Positions 8,109-15,368 of a stretch of 45,853 nucleotides of DNA are shown here, in pieces. Position 1 is the stretch's first letter, and each line of letters opens with the position of its first letter. This DNA comes from Olavius sp. associated proteobacterium Delta 1 (lineage in GTDB: Bacteria; Desulfobacterota; Desulfobacteria; Desulfobacterales; JAFDCJ01), in assembly GCA_902749685.1 (NCBI GenBank), contig CACVKW010001031.1, positions 1 through 45,853 on the forward strand, in the 5' to 3' direction. The position numbers and the translations under genes are program-made. The notes under the pieces were generated by a model, which saw only the letters and a program-made list of their open reading frames with translations, did no database searches and was not told the origin of the DNA.

Positions 8109-8483
8109 GATCTTTCTCCGGACTGAAAATATAAAAGTTTATGATTTACATCGCGGAGACTGGAACTTCGACTTACTTTTTCAACATTATAATTGCCACA
8201 TTGTGCTATCTTTGTCAACTGGTATTTTGTCACATTGTGGCATTTTACAAGATTCCGGCATCTTCAGTTTGAGAACCAGATACCAACCACTGGTATCGGT
8301 GTATTTCAGGTTGACTCAATTACCACAGAGTGTATTATGAGAGATGCTGTAACCGATATCCGGTTATCTTCATTGGAAAATTGAAACCCTTCAGTTAGGT
8401 ACCAGTACCTTTATCCTAGTGTTCGTGCTTCTTTTTCTTGCCAAAAATGACTCTGTTTGCGTTCGTCAAAAGGAGGTCACCCC
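8109..8483. promoter_or_regulatory. Divergent intergenic region with several short dyads
   Basis: 375 bp between divergent genes. It holds two CACATTGTG copies about 35 bp apart, extended as TGCCACATTGTG (about 8196) and CACATTGTGGCA (about 8231); a perfect dyad GATACCA-N5-TGGTATC (8279-8297); AACCG-N5-CGGTT (8351-8365); and AGGTAC-CA-GTACCT (8397-8410). No coding frame here looks real. The sites resemble operators for one or more dimeric regulators; which regulator is unknown. Confidence 0.5.
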
Positions 8484-9977
8484 ATGGAACTCAACGCCAA
8501 AACAAAGATTGACGTCTTATTGAAGCAATTTCCCTTTTTAGAAGATTTTTTAATCTCACTGTCTCCCAAGTTCAAGGGCCTGAAAAATCCAATCATGCGC
8601 AAAACCATGGGCAAGGTGGCCTCCCTGGAAATGGCCGCTTCGGTCAGCGGACTGAATATTGATCGGTTGATATCTTCCCTGACGACCGAAATCGAAAAGC
8701 AAAGCGGCCAAGATGCAACCTCAAGTGAAACCAGCCCTGCTTCTCAGACTGAACCCCTGACGGATCCCAAAGAACGACAGGCCGCCCTCAAGGGAATCAT
8801 CAAAGATCTCCATGACGGCGGAGATATGGAGATTCTCAAGCAACGGTTCAAAAATCTGATCCAGGGCGTTGAAGCCCCTGAAATCGCCAAAATAGAGCAG
8901 GAGCTTATGAACGAAGGCATGCCCGCCGAAGAGATCAAACGTCTTTGCGACGTTCATGTGGAAATCTTCAAAGAGGCCCTGGAAGAGCAGGATCGTCCGG
9001 ATCCGCCGATGGGCCATCCGATTCACACTTATATGAAGGAAAACCGGGCTTCAGAGAAAATCATGAGTGACACCAGCATGCTCATGGGTTTGCTGGGTCA
9101 GCCCCCTACCCCCGAGGCTTTCGAAGATCACCGTCAGGCGCTGGGAGAACTCATTGAGCAGTTGTCGGAGATCAACACCCACTATACCCGCAAGGAAAAC
9201 CAGCTTTTTCCCATGCTGGAGGCCCATCACTTCACCGGACCTTCCCAGGTGATGTGGTCCATTCATGATGACATCCGGGCCCATATGAAACAGACCCGCG
9301 AGGCGTTTGCCGGCAACGATCCAACACAAACTTTGACCTGCCTGAAAGAGGCCATCCAGGCCATCCGGGATATGGTTTATAAGGAGGAACACATCCTGTT
9401 TCCCACCAGCCTGGACATGCTCACCGACAGCGAGTGGGTCAAGGTCAAAGAAGGGGAGGCGGACATCGGTTTCGCCTGGGTGATTCCCGATAAGGGCTGG
9501 CCCGACGAAATTCTGAAAGATACCGGGGCACCGGCCCCTGAACCGGAAGAGGTCCTGCAGGATGTGGCCGGAGCGCTGGGTCTGGACACCGGGCGTCTGA
9601 CCCTGGAACAGATCAATCTGATGCTAACCCATCTGCCGGTGGACTTGACCTTTGTCGACGAAAACGACCGGGTGGCATACTATTCCGAAGGACCGGAGCG
9701 GATATTCCCGCGCAGTCCGGCCATTATCGGCCGGGAAGTGCGCAACTGCCATCCTCCCAAAAGTGTCCACCTGGTCAACAAAATCCTGGACGCCTTCAAA
9801 TCCGGATCCCGGGACTCGGCGGCGTTCTGGATCGAATTGGGCGGCAAATTTATCTACATCCGCTACTTCCCGCTCAGGGATGCCAAAGGACACTACCGGG
9901 GATGCCTCGAAGTCAGCCAGGACCTGACCGAAATCCGCAAGCTGGAAGGACAAAACCGTTTGCTGGACTGGGAATAG
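8484..9977 (+). CDS. DUF438 / hemerythrin / PAS domain protein
   Basis: A 497-residue soluble protein, with the start set by AAAAGGAGG eight bases before ATG at 8484. Domains in order: an N-terminal DUF1858-like helical segment (about 3-65), DUF438 (about 90-165), a hemerythrin-like HHE domain (about 180-310; key residues in GHPIH, FEDHRQ, YTRKENQLFP, WSIHDDIRAH and YKEEHILFP) and a C-terminal PAS_13 domain (about 385-490; DLTFVDENDRVAYYSEGPER). The HHE His/Glu set for a di-iron site is present. Family members are thought to sense O2 or NO, or to act in redox stress; no output kinase is attached, so the signal may pass by protein contact. Encoded alone. Confidence 0.9.
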   Translation: MELNAKTKIDVLLKQFPFLEDFLISLSPKFKGLKNPIMRKTMGKVASLEMAASVSGLNIDRLISSLTTEIEKQSGQDATSSETSPASQTEPLTDPKERQAALKGIIKDLHDGGDMEILKQRFKNLIQGVEAPEIAKIEQELMNEGMPAEEIKRLCDVHVEIFKEALEEQDRPDPPMGHPIHTYMKENRASEKIMSDTSMLMGLLGQPPTPEAFEDHRQALGELIEQLSEINTHYTRKENQLFPMLEAHHFTGPSQVMWSIHDDIRAHMKQTREAFAGNDPTQTLTCLKEAIQAIRDMVYKEEHILFPTSLDMLTDSEWVKVKEGEADIGFAWVIPDKGWPDEILKDTGAPAPEPEEVLQDVAGALGLDTGRLTLEQINLMLTHLPVDLTFVDENDRVAYYSEGPERIFPRSPAIIGREVRNCHPPKSVHLVNKILDAFKSGSRDSAAFWIELGGKFIYIRYFPLRDAKGHYRGCLEVSQDLTEIRKLEGQNRLLDWE

Positions 9978-10032
9978 CGGAATGACGCTGCAGATCCGTT
10001 CTTGTCCAGCCCGGATGAGCAGCAGTCACTTT

Positions 10033-10291
10033 CTGAAAAATTCTTAACGGATGACAAGCTGGTAAGATCAAGTTCTCGTACCGTTAAATCGGCGTTTGGG
10101 AATTCCTTACGAATTTCGTCAGCGACACCTTCTCCTTTATTACCGTTGCGAACAGCCATGATTACCGATGCCTTTTTTCCAGCCAATACCCGGGCGGCTT
10201 CTTTGCCAAGTCCGCTTGTTGCACCCGTGATGATTACAACTCTGCCTTTTTGATCGGGGATGTTCGTAGCATCCCAATTTGGTTTTGCCAT
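10033..10291 (-). pseudogene. Truncated short-chain dehydrogenase (N-terminal third)
   Basis: Starts well: AGGAGAAATC then ATG, and reads as a retinol-dehydrogenase-like SDR for about 86 residues, with the Rossmann motif TGATSGLGKEAARVLAGKKA and VRELDLTSLSSVKNF. After that the frame loses all SDR character and runs into the 3' end of the sensor gene, stopping at 9893. The catalytic Tyr-x3-Lys part (family length 280-320) is absent. A deletion has removed the 3' two-thirds. A Family A repeat copy lies immediately upstream of the start. The product, if any, could bind nucleotide but not catalyse. Confidence 0.78.
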
Positions 10292-10300
10292 GATTTCTCC

Positions 10301-10400
10301 TAATTAATCCGCCCTGAAAAATAGTATTTCAGTTATGTTGAAGGTAATACAAATTTTCAATTGCTTGTTAGAATTAGCCGCCAGCGTCTTAATTACATTA
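10301..10400. repeat. Family A repeat, copy a
   Basis: Starts with TAATTAATCCGCCCTGAAAA (10301 onward) and contains TTGCTTGTTAGAATTAGCCG then CCAGCGTCTTAATTA (10361-10395), which matches the interior of copy c at 17690-17715. The adjacent TGCTGCGCAT (about 10401-10410) recurs inverted inside copy d. No clear closing arm. Confidence 0.55.
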
Positions 10401-10476
10401 TGCTGCGCATATTTTTTTAGGTTTTGTTTAAGTCTTATCAGCGAATCGTATAGTATTATTTTTACTTTGATATTTT

Positions 10477-11295
10477 TTAACGCTCTCTATATAGTTCAGC
10501 AAAACTACGGATACTGGAGTGATTAAGGATACTGCCATTTCCTATTTCTTCCGGTCGCATAGTCACTTCAATCATGCATTGACCGATATGAGTCGATTTA
10601 ACTGCAAGATTCGTGAATTCCAGGGGTGTGTAAAACAAGCTCTCAAAAGAAGTGATTTGTTCCGCCGATGGCATTACAAAGCTTGGTCGGTAAGCAATGA
10701 ATCTTAACCCGGTGCCCTTGGCCAGAGCACTTAATTCACTTTCTGCTTTGGCTTTCTCTCTGGCCCAGTGAAACCAGGAGTCAGCACCGGTACCTGCGCC
10801 CGTAATCAGGTGAAAGGATTTTTGCTTCTCTTTATTCAACGACAGCCAAAGCTTTAAGAAAGCCACCGGAAAATCAACGTGAATCTCGGTATATTTTTCA
10901 TCACTAACGTTTTTCGCAGAGGTCCCTATGGCCCAATAAACTGCTTTGACGGTTAACAGCTTATCCTTTAGGGGAACGTAGTCCAAATAATTCATATGCC
11001 TGGTGACGATAACCTTGCCCATTTCGACCCCTTCTTCGATGCGGGGTGTCAAGCGACGGGTGACGACCTGAATCTTGTGCACATTTTTATCCATTAAGAG
11101 TGCTTTTAAAATCCCATCTCCAACGGTTCCACTGGCACCAAAGATCATCACTTCTTTTAATGAATTCTGCCTTAATTGAGGTGTTGAGATGGGTTGGATA
11201 TCTTCCACACTTGAACGCGATATTGAATAAACCGCTCCTATAAAAAGCAAACATGCGATGCCGAGAATTAGCAGAAATATCTTCTTTTTGCTCAT
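10477..11295 (-). CDS. Membrane-anchored NAD(P)-binding (atypical SDR) protein
   Basis: A 272-residue protein with an N-terminal membrane anchor (about 5-27), then a Rossmann domain starting KEVMIFGASGTVGDGILKAL (GxxGxxG). Later KSFHLITGAGTGADSW, YRPSFVMPS and a C-terminal nucleoside-diphosphate-epimerase-like tail place it with the NmrA-like/atypical SDRs related to HTATIP2/YwnB. There is no clear Tyr-x3-Lys, so it may be a regulator or chaperone-like oxidoreductase. The ribosome site is GGAGATATAAA before ATG. It lies downstream of the MBL lipoprotein on the same strand (134 bp gap), possibly in the same TetR-controlled unit. Confidence 0.8.
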   Translation of the reverse strand: MSKKKIFLLILGIACLLFIGAVYSISRSSVEDIQPISTPQLRQNSLKEVMIFGASGTVGDGILKALLMDKNVHKIQVVTRRLTPRIEEGVEMGKVIVTRHMNYLDYVPLKDKLLTVKAVYWAIGTSAKNVSDEKYTEIHVDFPVAFLKLWLSLNKEKQKSFHLITGAGTGADSWFHWAREKAKAESELSALAKGTGLRFIAYRPSFVMPSAEQITSFESLFYTPLEFTNLAVKSTHIGQCMIEVTMRPEEIGNGSILNHSSIRSFAELYRER

Positions 11296-11429
11296 TTTAT
11301 ATCTCCTTCATGGATCGTATGTCCTTGTTTTCCAAAATGTGATTTCCGTTTTCACCGGTTCCGTATAGGCCTGCATGAACCATAGCGGCAGCCAGAGCTT
11401 CCGATAACTCTTAACTACCCGATGGGGGT

Positions 11430-12575
11430 TTAAATATCACTCTCGATAACTGCAGATTTAATCACACCTCTGGACAATTGCATTGATTGTTCCCACCATC
11501 TTGCAGCTGGTATGCTCATATTGTATACGGTGGTTTCACCTACAACCGGTGTTGCGGTTTTGACATTTTTAAAGTTAGCGGCGGCGGTTAATCGCACCAT
11601 CGGCTCGTACCAGGGATGCAGCGCCAGGTTAAACGTTGCCCAATGAATCGGGTGCAAAATCTTTCCTTTTAGATCCAGGTGCGCCTGAACGGTCTGCTCG
11701 GGAAACATGTGCACTTTGGGCCACCCTTCGCCATAGGCCCCGCTTTCAATAAAGGTTATGTCAAATGGGCCATACCTGTCGCCGATTTGTTTAAAGCCGC
11801 CGAAGTAGCCCGAATCCCCACTGAAGAATAGATTGTGAGATGGCGTTTTGATAACCCATGATGCCCACAGCGTCTTATTGCGGTCGGTGATACCGCGCCC
11901 TGAAAAATGCTGGGCCGGAGTTGCTGCTACCATCAATTTTTGATCGAGGCGGTATTCCTGCCACCAGCTCAACTCCACGATTTTATCCCGGGATACCCCC
12001 CAGTCTACAAGCAGAGCACCTACCTTCAACGGGACAACAAATTTATTTGTCTTTTCAGCCAGACTCTGCACGGAGTACTTATTGAGATGGTCGTAGTGAT
12101 CGTGCGAAATAATGACAGCGTCTACCTTCGGAATCTGCCGGATGTCCAGGGGCACATCACCGTTGAAGCGTGTGGGGCCGAATATTGAAACACGCTTTTC
12201 AAACACCGGATCAGTCAGAATTTTGTATCCGTCGATGTTAATCATCAGTGATGAATGACCCAGCCAGGTGACGTTTAACTGGCCACTGTTTATGATGTTG
12301 AAATTAGACAAGTCAACCTGCTTAACCGGCAGTTCCGTGTCCGGTGTTCTATGATTTCTGGTGAACAAAAAATCCCATGTGGTCGAAACATAGTCTGTAA
12401 AGGACATATCCAGTGCATTTCCCATGTCGTTAAATTTTCCTTCTTTATATTCAGGCGAAGCCTCTATTTTACTCGGCAGGGTATCGTCAGAATCACTCAC
12501 CACCGGGGTATCGGTGCTGACACACTGCAAAACGGCAATTGCTGTGATGATGCTGAGGATGATTTTTAGTTTCAT
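11430..12575 (-). CDS. MBL-fold metallohydrolase lipoprotein (NAPE-PLD/UlaG-like)
   Basis: A 381-residue protein with a signal peptide ending in a lipobox-like VLQC (Cys18), so probably an envelope lipoprotein. The beta-lactamase fold is plain: VTWLGHSSLMINIDG, TDPVF, the metal motif ISHDHYDHLN, then PAQHFSGRG, FFSGDSGYFGGF and a late HPIHWATFNL. This arrangement matches bacterial relatives of N-acyl-phosphatidylethanolamine phospholipase D. Predicted to hydrolyse a phosphodiester or lipid substrate at the membrane with two metals; substrate not known. The promoter region contains a TetR-type dyad (12614-12633) identical in plan to the one in front of the adjacent TetR gene. Confidence 0.88.
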   Translation of the reverse strand: MKLKIILSIITAIAVLQCVSTDTPVVSDSDDTLPSKIEASPEYKEGKFNDMGNALDMSFTDYVSTTWDFLFTRNHRTPDTELPVKQVDLSNFNIINSGQLNVTWLGHSSLMINIDGYKILTDPVFEKRVSIFGPTRFNGDVPLDIRQIPKVDAVIISHDHYDHLNKYSVQSLAEKTNKFVVPLKVGALLVDWGVSRDKIVELSWWQEYRLDQKLMVAATPAQHFSGRGITDRNKTLWASWVIKTPSHNLFFSGDSGYFGGFKQIGDRYGPFDITFIESGAYGEGWPKVHMFPEQTVQAHLDLKGKILHPIHWATFNLALHPWYEPMVRLTAAANFKNVKTATPVVGETTVYNMSIPAARWWEQSMQLSRGVIKSAVIESDI

Positions 12576-12613
12576 TTGGGTTTATATTTCCCGATTTATT
12601 CTAACAATAAGTT

Positions 12614-12633
12614 TTAAACGAACGATCATTTAT
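12614..12633 (-). promoter_or_regulatory. TetR-type operator, site 1
   Basis: On the minus strand ATAAATGA-N4-TCGTTTAA, a 20-bp dyad 38 bp upstream of the MBL gene start. It matches site 2 in both half-sites but the final base. Confidence 0.65.
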
Positions 12634-12650
12634 AAATAGGGTAGAATTTT

Positions 12651-13223
12651 TTATAACTTGATAGCATCCCAGGCTAATGTGAATGCGGTTTCAATATTTT
12701 CCGCGTTCAGTTCAAAGTCCTGGCACAATCCCGGATTGGCAAGAACCGTTATGGGATGATACATGAAGGCCGTGAGAATATCAAAATTCACATTTTTAAT
12801 GATCTTTTGTTCTATTCCGGTTTGCAGCACCTTGACCAGGGGCACAAAATATTGCTCAACCTCTTGTTTATCAACTAGAGAACTGAAAGGTGAATTGGAA
12901 AATTGTTCGACAAATTTGTAATATTCCAGGTTGTTAGAGATATATTCAAACATATTAAACCATACATTTCTCAATATATCCCGGATCGGCAGATGGTCGT
13001 TAAAATCCCTGAGCAGGGCCTTGCTTAGATCAAGTTTTATTGCGATGTAGGTTGAAACTAATAGGTCCTCTTTGTTTTTGTAATACACATAAATTGTGGC
13101 CGGAGATACACCGGCTTCCCTGGCAATTTTGGACACCGAGCTGGAGGCGAATCCGATTTCATTGACCAGTTTAACCGTGGCCTCAAACAGGGCAGAGTCT
13201 TTTTCATCATCTTTTGTTCTCAT
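12651..13223 (-). CDS. TetR/AcrR family transcriptional regulator
   Basis: A 190-residue protein with the TetR DNA-binding domain at the N-terminus (about 8-55: FEATVKLVNEIGFASSSVSK, then IAREAGVSPATIYVYYKNKEDLL) and an all-helical ligand-binding domain behind it. I place the start at the ATG at 13223 because the in-frame ATG seven codons earlier lies within the predicted operator. A 20-bp dyad lies just upstream, and the same dyad precedes the next gene downstream (MBL lipoprotein), so it probably represses itself and that gene. Ligand unknown; given the target, perhaps a lipid or hydrophobic compound. Confidence 0.9.
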   Translation of the reverse strand: MRTKDDEKDSALFEATVKLVNEIGFASSSVSKIAREAGVSPATIYVYYKNKEDLLVSTYIAIKLDLSKALLRDFNDHLPIRDILRNVWFNMFEYISNNLEYYKFVEQFSNSPFSSLVDKQEVEQYFVPLVKVLQTGIEQKIIKNVNFDILTAFMYHPITVLANPGLCQDFELNAENIETAFTLAWDAIKL

Positions 13224-13232
13224 AATCCTAAG

Positions 13233-13252
13233 ATAAACGATCATTCATTTAT
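13233..13252 (-). promoter_or_regulatory. TetR-type operator, site 2
   Basis: On the minus strand ATAAATGA-N4-TCGTTTAT (7 of 8 bases in the dyad), ten bases upstream of the preferred TetR start. Position suits autorepression. Confidence 0.65.
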
Positions 13253-13291
13253 TGTCAACGAAATTTTATACATATTCGTTTTTTTCTTTTG

Positions 13292-13328
13292 CAGTGGAGG
13301 CGGCGGGAGTCGAACCCGCATCCGAAAA
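13292..13328 (-). ncRNA. ssrA: Isolated 3' end of a tmRNA gene, probable attachment-site scar
   Basis: On the minus strand the sequence TTTTCGGATGCGGGTTCGAC then TCCCGCCGCCTCCA forms a perfect T-arm (GCGGG, 7-nt loop, CCCGC at 13303-13319) and the 3' acceptor strand CGCCTCC+A. It matches the 3' end of bacterial ssrA (E. coli TTTCGGACGCGGGTTCAACT...CTCCA). The CCA is replaced by CTG. No tag-peptide frame, 5' half or acceptor partner is present in the 400 bp upstream, so it is only a fragment. ssrA 3' ends are common integration sites; the displaced fragment marks the far end of an element. Confidence 0.68.
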
Positions 13329-13637
13329 TATGCTGTTGCGGCGCCCACCAATTAATTCTTTTCTCACTCGACATCGAAACCTGAAGGTAATTCTACACCT
13401 GATATACTTTTTTCGGCTTGTTCCGACGATTGACACGTTTCGACCGAGAAGTTTTTGCTGATCAAGGAGACGCAATGTTTCCGCAGCTACTTTGGGGACT
13501 CGCTGAATCATAGCGGCTTTGCAAAATCTGGCCTGTTCCTTCATCCAATTTTTCAGACTATCCAGGCGTTCCTTTACCTGCTGTTTATTCTTGCGAAATT
13601 CTTTCAGTATTTTTTTCTTGACATTTGCTAATAACAA
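13329..13637 (-). CDS. Hypothetical small basic protein (doubtful)
   Basis: An open minus-strand frame with a Lys/Arg-rich, helical-looking first 80 residues (KEFRKNKQQVKERLDSLKNW, then QRVPKVAAETLRLLDQQKLL). It would start at a TTG inside the palindromes that front the divergent MarR gene, with no ribosome site. The frame then runs through the tmRNA fragment, so its true C-terminus is probably lost. An ATG (ATGTCAAG) nearby would enter the frame only if an A7 run were one base longer. It may be the start of a gene cut by integration. No family recognised. Confidence 0.3.
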
Positions 13638-13669
13638 TATATGTTAATAGCAAATATTGATATTAGCAA
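13625..13669. promoter_or_regulatory. MarR-type operator region
   Basis: TTGCTAATA (13625-13633), TTAATAGCAA (13644-13653) and TATTAGCAA (13661-13669) form one half-site facing two inverted partners, starting 47 bp upstream of the MarR start. Likely autoregulatory sites. Confidence 0.5.
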
Positions 13670-13715
13670 TATTTGGAATTGCCATATATAACCTGAAGCA
13701 ATTGGAGCACATAAA

Positions 13716-14204
13716 ATGGCGCGCAAGCAACTTGTTCAGCGATCACGGAATTCGTTTACCCGCCTCGCACGATTCTTTAATCAATTGATGCGCGAGCAGC
13801 TGATGTGCGGGCCGGTAACCGTGCAGCAGTGCTACACCCTCGAGGCATTGGTGGATGGCCCCAAAACCATGAATGAACTGGCGGCGGAGGTCGCCCTTCA
13901 CCAGAGTACCCTGACCCGGGTTGTTGAAAAACTGGAGAAACAGAATCTGGTTCAACGCAGACGATTGGCACACAATCAACGCAGTGTGGAAGTGCAAATA
14001 ACGGAAGCAGGCAAGCAAACTTATAAATTATTGGACAAAGCGAGTTCGCAGATGATCTCGGATTTGCTGGACCATATTTCCCGGGAGCGTCAGGTTACCA
14101 TTGTAGAGGCAATGGAAGAAGTGGCTGAATTATTAAATCCGGGAAATGAAGCATTCCAAAAACTATTAAAAGGGTGTCGATGTAATATACAGGAAAAGCG
14201 ATAG
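13716..14204 (+). CDS. MarR family transcriptional regulator
   Basis: A 162-residue winged-helix regulator. The core is MNELAAEVALHQSTLTRVVE (recognition helix), then KLEKQNLVQRRRLAHNQRSV and EVQITEAGKQTYKLLDK (wing and dimer helix). GGAG precedes the ATG. A set of TTGCTAATA-type half-sites upstream suggests autoregulation. The C-terminus has CRC, which could respond to metals, arsenicals or oxidants, though this is speculative. It is followed by a 25-codon reading frame and a SAM methyltransferase on the same strand, so the three probably form one operon. Confidence 0.88.
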   Translation: MARKQLVQRSRNSFTRLARFFNQLMREQLMCGPVTVQQCYTLEALVDGPKTMNELAAEVALHQSTLTRVVEKLEKQNLVQRRRLAHNQRSVEVQITEAGKQTYKLLDKASSQMISDLLDHISRERQVTIVEAMEEVAELLNPGNEAFQKLLKGCRCNIQEKR

Positions 14205-14257
14205 TTAGCAGACACAAAAGTTTCCCTGCCGGCTACCAATTTTTTGCCTAATAAAGA

Positions 14258-14295
14258 ATGGCGCACGGCGCACGGCATTAGGCGCACGAAGCACA
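14258..14295. repeat. Short-word repeat (GGCGCACG)
   Basis: The word GGCGCACG or GCGCACG occurs three times, with a close fourth, between the MarR gene and the downstream small ORF. Confidence 0.4.
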
Positions 14296-14328
14296 CCATA
14301 CTTTTTTAAAGAATGGAAGGAAAAACTA

Positions 14329-14406
14329 ATGACGAATGCGCGAAAACAGAGATCAACTGATGAAATCGTTAATCGCATGATTCAGCTGGCAGAAAACATT
14401 TACTAA
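14329..14406 (+). CDS. Possible 25-residue peptide upstream of the methyltransferase
   Basis: ATG preceded by GGAAGGAAAAACTA encodes a 25-residue, charged, helical peptide ending VNRMIQLAENIY. The stop (TAA) sits inside the ribosome site of the following methyltransferase gene (AAGGAGCTAAGAAA), so translation of the two could be coupled. No family recognised; it could be a leader peptide or the remainder of a larger gene. Confidence 0.4.
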   Translation: MTNARKQRSTDEIVNRMIQLAENIY

Positions 14407-14418
14407 GGAGCTAAGAAA

Positions 14419-15063
14419 ATGGACGCCAGAGTATCTCAATCTGAAATACCGCAAGTATACGATTCGTTGTCGAAAACATATGACATCTGGGGCAAACTTG
14501 CAGAAACAAGGGCAAGAAATCGGGCTCTCGAATTAGCGGACATTCATGACGGTCAAAAAATCCTGGAAGTGGCCGTCGGCACGGGTCTGGCTTTTTATGA
14601 AATTGTGAAAAAAAATCCCGGCGGCACCAATATCGGAATTGACATCTCCCCCGGGATGTTGCAGAAAGCCGAAAAAAGACTTCAGTCTTTATCGGGTGCC
14701 AATTATCAATTGAAAAATGGGAATGCTTTCAAGATTGCAGAAGAATCGCAACGTTTTGATTTGTTGGTAAACAGCTACATGTTTGATTTGATTGCATTCA
14801 ATGAAATGGATAGTGTTTTAACGGAATTCAAGCGGGTACTAAAAAAAGACGGCAAGCTGATTCTGGCCAACATGACGACGGGACAAACCTTTGGCAGCGG
14901 TATTTACAGCTTGATATACCGCATGTCACCGAAATTATTTGGCGGGTGCCGGGGTGTCAGGTTATCGGAAAAATTACAGCAAAGTGGATTTCAAGTAAAA
15001 ACCAGAGAATACCATCAGCAGCTGCTTTTTCCCTCCGAAGTAATCCTGGCGCTAAAAAAGTGA
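14419..15063 (+). CDS. Class I SAM-dependent methyltransferase
   Basis: A 214-residue cytoplasmic enzyme of the Methyltransf_11/UbiE type. Motif I is ILEVAVGTGLAFYE (about residues 50-63), the acidic motif II region is NIGIDISPGMLQKA, and FDLLVNSYMFDL with RVLKKDGKLILANMTTG are post-motifs. Ribosome site AAGGAG. The context, MarR plus a small ORF, suggests an inducible single-step methylation, for example of a toxic metalloid, quinone or small molecule, but no Cys pattern typical of ArsM is seen, so arsenite methylation is not supported. Substrate unknown. Confidence 0.85.
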   Translation: MDARVSQSEIPQVYDSLSKTYDIWGKLAETRARNRALELADIHDGQKILEVAVGTGLAFYEIVKKNPGGTNIGIDISPGMLQKAEKRLQSLSGANYQLKNGNAFKIAEESQRFDLLVNSYMFDLIAFNEMDSVLTEFKRVLKKDGKLILANMTTGQTFGSGIYSLIYRMSPKLFGGCRGVRLSEKLQQSGFQVKTREYHQQLLFPSEVILALKK

Positions 15064-15368
15064 GAACAGAGTGGGCCCTTGAGGTTCATGAAACCATTTC
15101 AGCGCATCTTAAATACCTGAAAATATGGTTCATTTAAACAAACGAACCGGGGAACAATGACCTATCTTCGATATCCGGCGGCGAGCAACAATCAACTCCC
15201 TTTTTTTCTTCCCCCGGGAAGATCTTCTTCTCCCTGTAAATTAGTCTTCATCCGTCTCCCAATAGCAGTATCTCTTTGCCTCGATCGGAATCAAAGGAAC
15301 CTTATCACAGGGGCCCACTCGTTTAATAAAGAATTATACGATATTGAATTATCTTTCAAGCAAAAATC
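15064..15368. other. Intergenic gap, no gene seen
   Basis: 305 bp between the methyltransferase and the convergent L,D-transpeptidase. No convincing coding frame or strong hairpin; an open frame of 71 codons at 15157 has no ribosome site and no protein-like character. Confidence 0.5.

Noticed and set aside
10335..10526. 63-codon hydrophobic plus-strand frame
   Set aside because: AT-rich, no ribosome site, lies across a repeat and the end of the minus-strand NAD(P)-binding gene.
13266..13660. Complete tmRNA gene
   Set aside because: Only the T-arm and 3' acceptor strand are present; no 5' half, tag peptide frame or pairing acceptor within 400 bp.
14419..15063. Arsenite methyltransferase (ArsM)
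   Set aside because: No conserved Cys set for arsenic binding is visible; only a generic SAM methyltransferase is supported.
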